Assembly: GCA_027943335.1 (NCBI GenBank)
Contig: BSBK01006039.1
Coordinates: 186,001 to 250,000, forward strand
DNA length: 64,000 nt
Direction: 5' to 3'
From: Chamaecyparis obtusa
Taxonomy: Eukaryota > Streptophyta > Pinopsida > Cupressales > Cupressaceae
A program made the position numbers and the translations under genes. Under the pieces are notes generated by a model, which saw nothing but the letters and a program-made list of their open reading frames with translations, had not been told where the DNA came from and searched no databases. Of this stretch, positions 11,805 to 23,377 are shown piece by piece. Every line of letters starts with the position of its first letter. The stretch's first letter is position 1.

Positions 11805-14489
11805 CTAGCCAATAGGACCCATCAAAACTGCAGTGCTAACCTTGTTGCCACCCGAGTCCCAATGCAAGTGAGACTCACATTCATCTGTACTGTGGAGATA
11901 AGAACTCCTAAAGGTATTTGTATCACAACCACTATCTCCATCCTCTGCTAATCTATCATGGATACGATCACTTTGCAAGTAGCTCCCCACTAACTTGTAT
12001 CTACTGATTCCATCTACTAAAGATGGTGAATACCCATCCCACAAAGGACGGTATACTCTTGGAGCCAATTTACATCGACATATAACCAAATCCTCTACAT
12101 GTGGATCAAAAGAAAAATGATAAGCACTCCTCACTATATAGTTTCGATAAAATGCTCTGATCTCAGTCAAGGGCTCATCACTAACAACTTGAGAATCAGA
12201 AGGTGGCTCCAACCTCTGACCCTGAATAACTAATTGAGCAGGATCATTGGTAACTCTCTCTACAAACCCAACCACGAAATCTCTGTGAGGGAGCATTGTA
12301 GTCAAGGTATCTATAATTGCTCCTACCAATTGCCAATTCCCACGAGAACCTCGGATGAGAGTACCCTCAATGACTCCAAATGTTCCCTCCCGCAACTCTG
12401 GATTCTCAAGCAGGTATTCAATATATGTATCTGTGCAATAGAAACGATATGATGCAAAATCAATCCTATCCTCTGAAACCTGCAGTTGATCACTCGGACC
12501 CTGTGATACAAGCTGTCTATCACCATCAACTGCAAGAGATGAGGTAATTGACCTAATTCTGGGAGAGGGAAACAAATCAACATGAGAGCTATACTCCCAA
12601 CCAGATGACACTGTACCAACCCCCTGTGCAAATGGAGTAGTTCCCTCTGCTAACACACAACTCTCTGACAAATCCACCACTGCCACACAACAACTATCAA
12701 TAATCTGTTCCGCATCATCTAACAATGTGCTAATCACTGGAGAACCTGATACAATGAGAGGCTCTCTACAACTCTCAACTAAAGTACTCATCCCAATTGC
12801 GTCTATTGCACCCAAATCTGTAATGGATGTACCTACATCCTCACTACAACCTGTGAATATCAACTCATCACTAACCACTGTAGGAAGCTGAACTGAATCT
12901 ATAGCTAGTGAAGGTTGTACTCAGATCAATTCCACGGTAACATCATCTAACTGTAACTGCGACTCCTGAAGAGCCAGCTGAGTGCTCTCCAATATCTCTG
13001 TAGTCACCTCAAGCTCACGAGTGAGTTCAACTACCTTTTCTTCCTTTCCCATCAATGCATCATAACAAGTGCAACCGCACTCAAGAAGGTAATCCCTATC
13101 CGCTAATAATTGTAAGTAATTATATTTCATTATCCTTACAGCTTCTCGTAGTGAATGGATCTCTACAAGGGAAAGGCCACTATCACCGTGCTCATCCAAC
13201 ATTGGAGTACCCCAACCACATATGGCTAACATTTGACGGGCAGCATCATAGTGCTCAATAGGTGTAGTAATCTGACTATCACTCGCCTTCAATTGCCCGA
13301 TCAAATGATGTTTTTGAACTCCCTAACTCCCATGTAAGCTCTCTGACCCACAATCCACACTGTGATAGGAAGTTGTATCCTCAATGCTCATCTCATGATC
13401 AACAACACCATGTGTGCTATCATCTCCGCACACATCAACAACCAAGGTACTACTGTTAGGCACTTCAACAAATGGCATGTCCGGTAAAGTGGAAGTTGTT
13501 GTTGTTGCTACAACAGTCTCCTCACACACTCCCACTTCCAATGTAACAGTAAGTCCCTCTGAAGAACAATCCTGGGACCTATTACCAACAAATAAAATTT
13601 TTGAATCATTTTATAAAGTCTGATATGAAAAATCAGACTCGTTGAAGCATGAGTCATCCTCATAAATTACATCAGTAGGACCCAAATCATGAGTACCAAC
13701 ATCATCCACTTGTAAAACCTCTGCTATCTCATGTGGATGCAAACATAATTCACTGCTGTCATAAAAATCAGAATTATTAGTACTCGTATTTTCTATGCAA
13801 TCCTCAAAAGTGACACTCCCATCTTGCGAGTCAAGACTCAAGGAGACACCCACTACATCTTCCGCACTAGCCTTGTCATCAACAACATCATTATGCTCAA
13901 ACAAGGGACTGTTGTCATGAAAATCAGAATTGTTATCATGGCTGATAACAACTTCTGGATCGCTGAAAGTACCAACATTCTCCTCAAAACTCACCTTCTG
14001 ATCTTGGACATCTATTAGAGTTTCATAAGTATGAACAACATCACAAGAAACTTTATCTTCATGTGGCTGATTGAATGCAATTGGTTTATCTTCGAACATC
14101 ACCAACTCCTCCCCAGTCTAGAAGTCATCATGGAGTGCTTTGTGCCCAACATCTCCCTTAATGTAAGCTTGAACTTTAATCTCTAGTGGATCAGCTACAT
14201 GCCGATCACTAGTTGCTGAAAGTTTATTGTAAAGATTTCTTGATGTCACACCTGTAGAGACCTCTTGTTTTTCTTCCTTTTTGTTTTGTGATGTAGACCC
14301 CTTAAAAATGGATGTCATATGTTGTACTAAACTGTCCATGGTAGCCGGGTTTGAAAGCAATTCATTTATTCTTTTTTGATTTTGCTTAATCTTCTCTATG
14401 TTTTTCATTATGACATTTGTTTGCTTCTTGGAAATAACCATACTATGCAACTGGTTTTCCTGTTTAATTGATTTCCTGGACTTTTCCAT
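11805..14489 (-). pseudogene. ORF B: 894-codon unknown cargo protein
   Basis: One continuous minus-strand frame from ATG 14489 (MEKSRKSIKQ) to a stop at 11805, broken only by in-frame stops at 14115 (TAG), 13608 (TAA), 13320 (TAG) and 12918 (TGA), with no frameshift. Order: a basic N-terminal part with a short coiled-coil-like stretch (KNIEKIKQNQKRINELL); a very acidic Asp/Ser-rich middle (about 14105-13323); a helical segment with LTRELEVTTEILE and CGCTCYDALMG; then a globular C-terminal part with REGTFGVIEGTLIRG, WQLVGAIIDTL and HRDFVVGFVERV. I recognise no family and no Gag, zinc knuckle or pol motif. The preserved frame over about 2.7 kb implies selection before recent decay. It could be a captured host gene or a Gag replacement. 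Confidence 0.7.
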
Positions 14490-14661
14490 AACTGAGACAA
14501 CTGCAAGAGTGTTGGACACTCAAAATCAAATGTGTGAGCTCAATGATTTTTTTGAAAATCAAACCCCCAAAATTTGTACTGCTTGAAAATGATATGCAAT
14601 TGAAAAAGTTGACATGCAACTGAAAAATCTGACATGCAACCTCACAGGATGGCAGGAAACC

Positions 14662-14673
14662 GCTCCGATACCA
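14662..14673 (-). promoter_or_regulatory. Element B primer binding site
   Basis: Minus strand TGGTATCGGAGC, one base from the common plant TGGTATCAGAGC site, one base inside the 5' LTR edge at 14675. It fixes the element's orientation as minus. Confidence 0.85.
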
Positions 14674-14674
14674 C

Positions 14675-15857
14675 TGTAAAAACCCCAAATCGGTCCTTAA
14701 CTGCTGCAGACGTTTATCTCAATTTGTTGTTTGAAAGTTAATGATTTTTTTGGATTTTCAAGGTTTTTAGAAATAAAAAGCAAATATGCAATAATCTGAA
14801 ATTCTGAAGCTGTTCAATTAACTGCTGCAACTTCTATTTATTTTCCAAATGAAATACAAAAGGGAATCAAGACAATCCTTTATTGGAAAATGATTAACAA
14901 AGGCAACTACAAAATGCATAAAAACCTAGGAGAATACACCAGCTGCTGTAGGAACTTATTTAATTCAACTCTGCAATGTTGTGGCTTTAAATCTGAAAAA
15001 AGATAATGACTGCGACTTATTCCTCCATAAAGCTGCAATTAAATACTACCTTCTTCTTGCTGCTGAAACTAATACTGCTGAAGCACAAATAGAGTCTCTG
15101 GATGAAACTCTGTGAAATTCCAAATTCACTGGATATTTCACTAGCTCAAATGGATACACACAGAAGAACTACGTTCTCCAATGGCAAAGCTGAAACCCTT
15201 CTCAGAGTTTGTAATTACAATGATCAATTTGCAAAATAACAATGGATGCTTTTCTTCTTTCTGCAGCAAGCATAAATAGGCTTTCCAACCCTAAATCCCA
15301 ATTCCTTGAAAAACTGCGATTTGTTTGTTGAAGGCATTAAAAATATAATCATTAAATAAATTTTATGATTTAGACTTAGGAAAACATGCCAATAAATTAA
15401 TACATTAATTTGGCCCCCTTCATGATATTAAAATCCATCACTTAAGTGATTTAATATAAAGTCAATTTACAACTTAATATTAAATCCTTTGCCATTTAAT
15501 TAATATATGATCATTGAAAACTGAATAACTCCCTCAAAAATGCGAATTTGACTTAATAGTCTGGAACTGGAGTTGGCATAATAATTTCCCATGTGATCAA
15601 ATAATATTTCTAAAAATAGCAGCGGTCCATCTCTATGACTCTAAAAGTTGCTAAAAATAGCAAAACTCAAACAAACAGAGTCTGAAACCTCTCCATACCA
15701 AATCAGTGGTGCTGAGCTCTGCAAAAGTCAAACCATCAGATAAGCATATCTCCTTTGTGCACAAATTGACCCTCTATCCGTCTCTACTAGCCTACGAGGA
15801 TCCACTGATAGGCTAATCACTTACTAGCATAATGTCGCTAGCTAGAAGGGGACATCA
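14675..15857 (-). repeat. Element B 5' LTR
   Basis: 1183 bp, partner of 10053-11238. It would drive transcription leftwards into ORF B. Its outer edge is followed by the target duplication CAACA (15858-15862). Confidence 0.92.
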
Positions 15858-15982
15858 CAACACTAGGAAATAAAAGTGGCCCCTACTTACGACGTAAAAA
15901 ACCCTCATCCTTTTGAAACAAAAAGTAACGATGAAACATAACAGACCTAGGGTTTTATCAAAAGATACTGCAAAGACGTAAG

Positions 15983-17436
15983 TGTTGGCATTACCAACCG
16001 GTAAGCTTTTAACCGGTCCAATTGTTGTCATTAATTGGCAAAAGAAGATAGAGATTTGTTGCTTCTACTATAGAGGGGACTCTTTATTGAAACCGGTCTC
16101 TATACTAAGCATCAACAATCGGATAATGCACAGAGTGTATCCTAGTATCAACCAAGGACCAATCTCAACAGGTATAAGAGAAGTACAAATAAAAGCACAT
16201 CCAACTAATGTCTATAACACAACCGGAACAATGCAACCGGTAAGACAAGAAAGGGACGTTCTATGACTCTTACTTGTTTATAGCATGAAGACCTCAACCG
16301 ATATATTATAAGACTCCGGTATGGACCGATTATAAGACTCCGGTATGAACCGAGGAAGTCATAGTCAACTGTCTGTTCCAATCAACTCTTTACTACCGGG
16401 ATTTATTGCAGTAAATCCAAGTGATCTTGAGTTATCTTGATGATCAGTTTGAGGCGTAGGTAAAGGATTTAAGGCCAGAATCAATGGTTTCTTAAGGCCC
16501 GACTGAAGGATGTAAAGCCGGACTCAGTGGCTTGAAATCGAAGTGTTATCCCTCATGAAGAAAGGTTGCTTGACATGCAATTGTTGTTTTCTTCACGTAG
16601 TGGATGAAGCCAGAGCTTGCATCGGATGCTTGCTTAGAGAACAAACACTTCACTAAATGATGGATTTGTTGGATCTCAGGATTGGGTCATGCATTTAAGG
16701 TACAGTCAGGGCAACAAAACTGTATATATTCTTACGACTGTTGAGAAGTTTGCCTTCATTCTGCCAAAAAAAAATGAGTGAACCTATATGCTACAGGAGC
16801 AAAGGGGTTAGAGAAAATCGAGAAGAGAGAAAGAACAGGTTGTACAAAGGCAGCACAACAATAGTTGAGAACACACCCGTGTTAATCGGTGATGATTCTC
16901 AGTTGAACACAAATAGAGATCACATCTGGCTGAATAGAGCATTCTGTAAAGATCTTTATTCTATTGTCTTCTAGCAAACTACAATAGACAAATCCCAGTA
17001 TTTGGGTGGACTCTAACAAGTCCTTGTATCAAAATCCCTTAACCGGGTGACATCTTTCAAGGTGTTTGAAGTCCCTTAACTGGGCAGGTTTTAACAGACC
17101 TTACTGTATAAAATCCCTTGACCGGGTCGCACCTAGCAAGTGCGTTTGTATCCCACCTAGCAAGTGCGTTTGTATTCCTTAACCGGGTAGGCTCTTAACA
17201 GGGTGTACTTTAGAAGAGTACAAATTTTGTGAGGATTCCTCACACCGTGGTTTTCACCCTCACCGGGTTTCTACGTGATAAATCTGGTGTCTCTTTATGT
17301 TTGTTCACTTACTATTTTATTTGCTCAGATTTGCTTAATTTTATGCTGTAAGTTTACTTCACTAGATTCGAAGAAGTCAAGAAATTTTACAAGTGCTGAT
17401 TCACCCCTCCCCTCTTAGCACCGGTTGGGACTGTTA
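15983..17436 (+). mobile_element. Solo LTR, TGTTGG family, TSD GTAAG
   Basis: A 1454 bp single LTR beginning TGTTGGCATTACC and ending GGGACTGTTA, flanked by perfect duplications GTAAG at 15978-15982 and 17437-17441. It is a diverged relative of the LTR at 4504-5958, nearly equal in length. A TATATATT motif lies near 16722, and the TAACCGGG-like array spans about 16980-17270. A local duplication of CACCTAGCAAGTGCG occurs near 17132 and 17153. Confidence 0.9.
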
Positions 17437-17462
17437 GTAAGACCCTAAACCCTAAACCTTCA

Positions 17463-18430
17463 ACATGGAGCAAAAACCATGGGAAAAAACCAAAATTTAA
17501 CAAGGTGACTCAAAAAAAAATTGCAAAGCAATTTAAAGCACTACCTGACGGCAAGGATTATTCAATTAAGGCATATGCTGATTGAATTTGGAGAAACTCT
17601 ATTACAGAACTTTTATCGATATGATTGCAAACATGTAACTTGTCCGTACATACAAGGTTTCCCAAAACTCATGACATTGCATTTTATCAAAACATCTATA
17701 GTTTATTGCAATCTGTTTGACATGAACATTAAACATCTTTAATGATTAAAGAATTTCTACATGTTTGTTTGTGACATCAATAACATATATTTACAACATA
17801 TTTTGACATCAATTAAATTTATTCCAACAGTTTCCATTTGATAGAGAAGCACTGGTAACTCATGTTAAGGAGTTGAGGTTAAAGAACTAAAAGGAAAGAA
17901 AATGCAAATAACAAATACAATGGTCACTGATCTGATTAACCATAGGTTAACTAAGATAAATGCAAAGGTAGATGATGCCTACAAGTGATAATGTGACCTG
18001 GCATATGCAACGATTAAGCATAATTTGGATGTTGAGAATTTGAAACCAATTTGGAAAAGTGGCTCCCTAGAACTCAAATTCTCAGGGATATGATTAAAAG
18101 AGCAAGGTCTGACAATGTTAAGCGACTAGAGCTTTAATTAGCTTTTGATAATGTTCTATTCGTAATAAGCAACTTAAGGAAAAATTGAAGATCATTGATT
18201 AGATAGAATGTAAGGTGTTGCCAAGAATAAAAAAGGATCAGGGAAAAACAAAGACACTAGAACAATGGATGTTAGAATTCAACATTGCAGTTCCAAAGGC
18301 AATATTTGTGATTTATTTTGATGAAGATTTGAATTTTGAACATGGATCAATTGAATTTAGTTCTTCATGAGGTGTATCCCTTTGAGGTAATATGTGAAAG
18401 TTATCAAAAGGATTTTAGTGTAGTCATGGA
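17463..18430 (+). pseudogene. Decayed coding remnant, 5' part, unknown
   Basis: Several plus-strand stretches look like former coding sequence: QFKALPDGKDYSIKAYAD (about 17530), MIKRARSDNVKRLEL (about 18090) and VYPFEVICESYQKDFS (about 18370-18420). Stops and frameshifts separate them. The last stretch stays in frame across element E into 20954-21105. I do not recognise the protein. It may be an old element ORF or a host gene relic. Confidence 0.35.
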
Positions 18431-18560
18431 TGTTGATGTTTTGTAGTTTTTGTTGGATAAATACTATGAGACTAAACTATATATATATATATCATGTGAG
18501 ATACTATATATATATATATCTAAAATACTATTAGGATAAATTAATATAATAATGATTCAA

Positions 18561-18615
<55 letters not shown>

Positions 18616-18781
18616 ATCAATTGTCATTATATTAATCTCATAATGAATAGATGTGTCCCATGAAGGGACATGTCTCTCCTAGCCTCAATTTCAATATAAA
18701 TAAAAGAGAGATTGCTGCATTTGAAAAACACATACATTATAGGCAGTGCTATTACATTTGCAGCGATCCTAAAACTTAACA
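18431..18781 (+). repeat. Element E 5' LTR with AT microsatellite
   Basis: About 351 bp. The interior contains an (AT)n run at about 18570-18611 and shorter AT runs near 18480-18520, likely expanded after insertion because the other LTR has only short runs. The end AAAACTTAACA abuts the primer site. Confidence 0.8.
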
Positions 18782-18793
18782 TGGTATCAGAGC
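18782..18793 (+). promoter_or_regulatory. Element E primer binding site
   Basis: Exact TGGTATCAGAGC, complementary to the initiator tRNA-Met 3' end, immediately after the 5' LTR. Confidence 0.92.
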
Positions 18794-19989
18794 CAGGCTG
18801 GAAATGAGATAAGTATACAGTAATACTAAAGATTCGTAGGTCTATGAAACAGCGTTGGAAGATCTGGATTTGGCAGCCTCTGCATGTGCGGAGCCTCTAT
18901 TTATTCGAGAACTATTGTTGCTATGAAGGGAAATGTCACATTTATGGGAGATATAATCACTGCGGATGTTAGATTCATTTTTGAAGAATCGAGTGAAATA
19001 TTATTTCCACAATGTTATCCACGATCTTGCTGATCTATGGAAGTTGCTCATAAGTCCATAATCGAGGGCTTCTTTAATCTAATCAGAAGGATTATATTGA
19101 TGCATGGTTAATATTAATGGGCAAGCTCCTCTAGTGTCGAACAAACTACATAATACGGAGAGGTTTCTATTTATAACTTTGGCATAATCTTCATTGCATC
19201 GATGTTGGTGGTTTAATATGTGGCGCTGAATCGGAAGAAGTATACTAGCAGAATATTGAAGGTTTGGTGATATTCAGTCTGATGTTTTTGGCAAGCATAT
19301 TTTATAAACGAGAGAAACCAACACCATCTGGAGCTAATATTTTTAATGGCAAAGGCAAACATTGGGAGTCCGTGAATGTCAGAGCGTGATTTGATTCTGG
19401 CTTCGGGAGCTACTTAGAAAGCATCGAGAGCCAAGTGTTTTGGACTCTTCACTTCTTTCTGCAAACTTTGGACTTCCTATTCTTCTCGTGAGAGATCAAC
19501 CCGCATAAGAGACTCTGGATATCCTTAGAGGTTGCTATTAGGAGTGTTGTTGGCAAGAAGTTGTAAAGGCATCACTGTAGCATTAAACGAGTCTCTATTT
19601 CAGCGTGAATCCCTTCTACGGTTAATTCAGTCTTCATTACGGTGTTGGCTGCTGGTAATAACATCAGGTTGCATCTCTGTGGCAATCAAAGACATGAGGA
19701 TATAAAAGACAATAAGAGTAGGAATTTTACATTGTGGGGGGTTATAATAAGCAATGTTACATTCCCATTTGAACCATCCTTAGTGGGGAGATGAAGGTGT
19801 TTTCTAATTTGATGTATATGGACCTTCATTGAAGCAACTTGTATCAAGGATGTTGATGCGCAAATAAGTATTTATTATCCTTAAGTATTACAATTATCTA
19901 CTCGTTGTACTCTCTCTCTTATTTGTATTTCTATACGTACTATAAGAGCTATTTGCCTTAATCTTTTCCGGGGATGCTCTTGTAGGAAA

Positions 19990-20118
19990 AGAAGATATCA
20001 GATTCAGAGGGAGTTTGACACTTCAGAGGTAACTTTGGATGAGGAGCTCAAAAGATTGATATCAGATTCAGAGGGAGTCTGACAGTTTATCTTAAGCAAT
20101 CTTGGATGAAAAGATCAA
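19990..20118 (+). repeat. Short tandem duplication inside element E
   Basis: GATATCAGATTCAGAGGGAG occurs at about 19996 and again at about 20058, each followed by a related phrase with TTGGATGA. The unit is about 60 bp. No coding function is visible. Confidence 0.6.
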
Positions 20119-20632
20119 CAAATTGATATCTGCTCAATGAGTTCTTCTCTCTGAGACAAGTTCAAGGTGAAATCCCTTGTTTCCACCCTCTGTGCTGAGG
20201 CATGGTGGATCTCATGTGTGACTCCATGTTTTTAATGGGCCTGCCCCTTGTGCATATCATGAGGAAGTGACGACTTCAAAATGATTATCACTTGTGTTTG
20301 TTAAATTTATTGGAAGGTGACGATCTTACAATAACTTAATCTTCTATTATGATGGATATCTTATGATGTCTAAGCAGATCATGATAGATTATATCTTGCA
20401 TGGTGGATTAATTTCCTTAAACAGACCATGAATATAATGTTCCTATGGTAAGTATTATTTAGGATACATGTGCACATACCTTATGAACATTTTTGAGTAT
20501 TTGGTGAATATCACGCGACTTGATATTTTGAGGCCATTACTCTTGATATCATGAGATGATATCTAATGGTGAATATCTTCTGATCAAGGATATTCTATGC
20601 CATTCTTGATATTACGCTGAGGTAAACATGCC

Positions 20633-20948
20633 ATTCGGATAAATACTATGAGACTAAACGATTGAAGATATTTATATATATCTAAAATACTATTAGGAGA
20701 AATTAATATAATAATGATTCAAAGATAATAATCATTATTATATTAATTTCTCCTAAGAGTATTATATATATATATATATAAAATCAATTGTCATTATATT
20801 AATCTCATAATGACTAGACATGTCCCATGAATGGACATGTCTCTCCTAGCCTCATTTTCAATATAAATAAAAGAGAGATTGCTGCATTTGAAAAACACTT
20901 ACATTACAGGCAGTGCTATTAGATTTGCAGCGATCCTAAAACTTAACA
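20633..20948 (+). repeat. Element E 3' LTR
   Basis: About 316 bp, clearly homologous to 18451-18781. It holds a near-perfect local palindrome around TAATAATCATTATTATATTAATTTC (about 20700-20755 as a hairpin of AGGAGAAATTAATATAATAA with its complement). It ends AACTTAACA and is followed by ATGGA. Confidence 0.75.
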
Positions 20949-20953
20949 ATGGA

Positions 20954-21105
20954 TTCCAAGTATGCAAAACATAATGCAAATATTGTCTAAATTCAATTGT
21001 TTAAATGGCTTTCAGATAGAACATTCGGAGATTGGGAAGACAAATATGATGAAGAATGGAAGCACATGTGCCATTTCAATTGGGCATCCAATTTCAGTCA
21101 TATTA
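20954..21105 (+). pseudogene. Decayed coding remnant, 3' part, unknown
   Basis: In frame with VICESYQKDFS upstream of element E, the sequence reads SKYAKHNANIV, a stop, then FKWLSDRTFGDWEDKYDEEW and HFNWASNF. The Trp-rich content and the frame agreement across the insertion support real former coding sequence. Function unknown. Confidence 0.4.
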
Positions 21106-21608
21106 AATCAATCGTGTAGATGCCCTGATTTTGACATCTTCCCCAACAACAACATCAGCTCCTATTTTTTTCCATGCATTATATTTTTCTATCTTTGCAA
21201 ATAGAATCAATTCAGACTTGCTTATTTTCAGTAGATGAAGGTGGCCTAATCTCTCCTCCTTTCTCCAACCTTCTATTCTTGTTTCTGAAATTTCCGATAT
21301 GCTATCTTTTTGGGCATAATTTGCAAGGGAGACTGTCAAATGTAAATGTGACAAGTGTACGATTGGCTTTAAGCTTGTTTGCTCCCTTGTTCTTACAAAA
21401 AGGAATTCCAAACCATTGTACCTTCTGCTTTTGAAATTTTAGGAAAGATCAAATTTTGTACAGTGTCATACATAGGTGTGTTGATGCGAGTTTTGTTCCA
21501 CTTACACAACATGCAAGACTAAATACTCAATGCTTCGAGAAACATAAAACATCAAATCCTCTTTTAAACAAAGTCATCTCCCATGCTAAGCTTTGCAATG
21601 AAGATCAA
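21106..21608. other. Non-coding, nothing certain
   Basis: A 102-codon minus-strand open stretch (21103-21411) ends in GADVVVGEDVKIRASTRLI, but it has no support from context. I see no repeat or signal here. Confidence 0.3.
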
Positions 21609-22180
21609 GAAATGAGTCCAAGGTTCCTTACACCTGCGGATATCTAACTCAGTTGAAATGATGTGATTAGTTGGTTAATCACTTAGGTGGGCTTACATGT
21701 TTCAAGGGTGTCAACTTGCACTGTTAAAGATTTGGCTTCACAATGTGCAATAAAAATATATCCGTGATGTATATCAGTTCCAACTTTGCTCTTCAACTCC
21801 TATTTGGATTACTTTTATTTCTAACAATGGATGGGAAGAGTAATGGATGGACTAGGACTCCTACCAAATGGAGGCTTGTCTGCGACTTCAAACTCTACCT
21901 AGTGCAAAGCTTCAAATGATCTCAAATGGTTTTCATATCAACACTTTCCCCTCAATCCAACTTGGAGTACAAATTAAGGATCTAATGCCAATTGAACTCA
22001 AGAACAATTACTAGATTACCACACAAGGCACACTTGCATCTACAAGGAGCTAGTGGCCTAGTTTTATAGAATCCAATCAAACATCCACCAATATCACCAC
22101 ACAATCTACATACTTCTACTCTTACTTTAACAACTTTGAAATGAAATCCAATTTCAGTTAGAGATCTCACCTTGAGTTTA
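21609..22180. repeat. Dispersed repeat, copy 1 (partner 58693-59310)
   Basis: Shares ordered blocks with 58693-59310 in the same orientation: AAGGTTCCTTACAC, GATATCTAACTCAGTT-like, AGGTGGGCTTAC, CTAGATTACCACACAAGGC, GCTAGTGGC and ATCACCA...CATTTACTTCT-like. The second copy sits next to a TATA-bearing region, so this is probably the R-U5 part of an old gypsy-like LTR in minus orientation. Confidence 0.75.
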
Positions 22181-22263
22181 GTGCCCAAAATTTAATTGCT
22201 TGGGTCGGATTTGGGGTTGAGTGCTTTGATGTAAAGGCCTTATGAGGCCACATGCTTCATTAT

Positions 22264-23320
22264 TGTTAGCAATTCAAGTTGTCATTAGTGTCCATCCACA
22301 AATGCTATGCACCGGTAAGGGTTATCGGTCACTCACAACACTTAGAAGACACCGGTAGGTATGCACCGGTCGATAATGCTCACCGGTAAGGACACACACC
22401 GGTCTCAGTATGCATAAGTTGAACCGGATATAAGGCCACACCGGTCTAAAGCAGGCTAAAGGTCCACACCGGGTTTAGTGAATCAATTTGAGTTAACAAC
22501 AGAATTATACGGGACATCCACTGCTTAGAAGTGGAGTTAGCTTTTTAACAGGAGTTAGCTTTAAATCATGTGGATGTCTTGCAAGGTAAACTCCAGTTCA
22601 GTGCGCATAGCTCTTTTGCTGATTGCATGATTTATTGCAGAGTTTGCAGCCTGACGGTTCTATGAGTTAAGGGTTTCATTACAGAGAATCTCTTGTATAA
22701 ATACAAGTCATAGGACACAAGATAAGTTGTTGTTGAGATAAGATGATTGCATAGAGCAGAGGAGAGATATCTTCTGAGAAACGCTGCACAAAAGTAGCAG
22801 AGTTCAACAGCCAGGCTAACAAGGAACAAAGGTATGATCTAATCAGACATTTAGTGTCACAATAGATCATTACATTTATCAGTAGTGAAAGTATATTCAA
22901 ATCCCTATATTAGGGTGGACCTAATCAGTTCATTGTAAAAATCCCCTAACAGGGTAACATCTTTGGTGATGTTTAAAGTCCTGTAACCAGGCAACCTTTA
23001 ATAGGGTTCAGATCTTAATCGATCTCTGTAAAATCCCTTAACCGGGTAGCATTATGATCAGTGCTTTGTAAGCTCCTAACAGGGCACCTTCATTCTACAG
23101 GAGTGAAGTTGTGAGCTTTGTCTCACTGTGGTTTTTTCCTTCTAACCGAGGGTTTCCACGTATAAACACCTATGCTGATCTGAGTCATTCTGCTTAAGAT
23201 AGTAAATGGTTGATTAACTTTCTGTTCTTTAATGCAAAATTTGTTTGCTAGTTTTAGAATTAAAAAAAAAATTGTTACTGATTCACCCTTCCCCTCTCAG
23301 TAACCGGTAGATTATTAAGA
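22264..23320 (+). repeat. Element A1 5' LTR
   Basis: The U3 part holds a cluster of ACCGGT palindromes (about 22311-22470). A TATA box TATAAATA is at 22696-22703. Downstream is an array of TAACMGGG-like motifs (about 22904-23155). The end is a pyrimidine-rich CCCCTCTCAG followed by TAACCGG. Confidence 0.93.
22696..22703 (+). promoter_or_regulatory. LTR TATA box, element A1
   Basis: TATAAATA, conserved at the matching place in the 3' LTR (29264-29271) and, on the minus strand, in both A2 LTRs (32351-32358 and 39216-39223). It is the likely start of genomic RNA. Confidence 0.75.
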
Positions 23321-23322
23321 AT

Positions 23323-23334
23323 TGGTATCAGAGC
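23323..23334 (+). promoter_or_regulatory. Element A1 primer binding site
   Basis: Exact TGGTATCAGAGC two bases after the LTR end. Same site and spacing in A2 and (one mismatch) A3. Confidence 0.95.
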
Positions 23335-23377
23335 TAGTTCTCTATTCTTTCAAGCCTAACAGCTGAAGAGAAAGATC

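Larger units (their letters stand above)
10053..15857 (-). mobile_element. Element B: pol-less gypsy-like LTR retrotransposon
   Basis: A 5805 bp element with two LTRs (10053-11238 and 14675-15857) and perfect target duplications CAACA at 10048-10052 and 15858-15862. In minus orientation the LTR starts TGATGT and ends TTTTTACA. A primer-site-like TGGTATCGGAGC precedes the internal region. The 3' part carries CTTGAGGACAAGCAATTTC and a purine tract GGAAGGGCGGA before the 3' LTR, as in many plant Ty3-gypsy elements. The 3.4 kb interior has no gag, protease, RT, RNase H or integrase motifs, only ORF B. It must have been mobilised in trans. Confidence 0.9.
18431..20948 (+). mobile_element. Element E: non-coding LTR element, TSD ATGGA
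   Basis: Two short LTRs (18431-18781 and about 20633-20948) sharing TGAATAGATG/TGACTAGACA-type blocks, CTCTCCTAGCCTCA and ending AACTTAACA. The primer site TGGTATCAGAGC follows the first. Target duplications ATGGA lie at 18426-18430 and 20949-20953. The 1.85 kb interior has no ORF, so it is a TRIM/LARD-like element with copia-type primer site. The 5' end of the second LTR is poorly matched and its start is uncertain. Confidence 0.8.

Noticed and set aside
11805..14489. Stop codons in ORF B as programmed recoding or readthrough
   Set aside because: Four different stops of three types without a shared context; decay of C to T explains them more simply.
17440..17456. Two CCCTAAA units, telomere-like
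   Set aside because: Only about two units next to a solo LTR; too short for an interstitial telomere block.
21103..21411. 102-codon minus-strand ORF ending in GADVVVGEDVKI
   Set aside because: No recognisable domain and no support from neighbours; probably chance.
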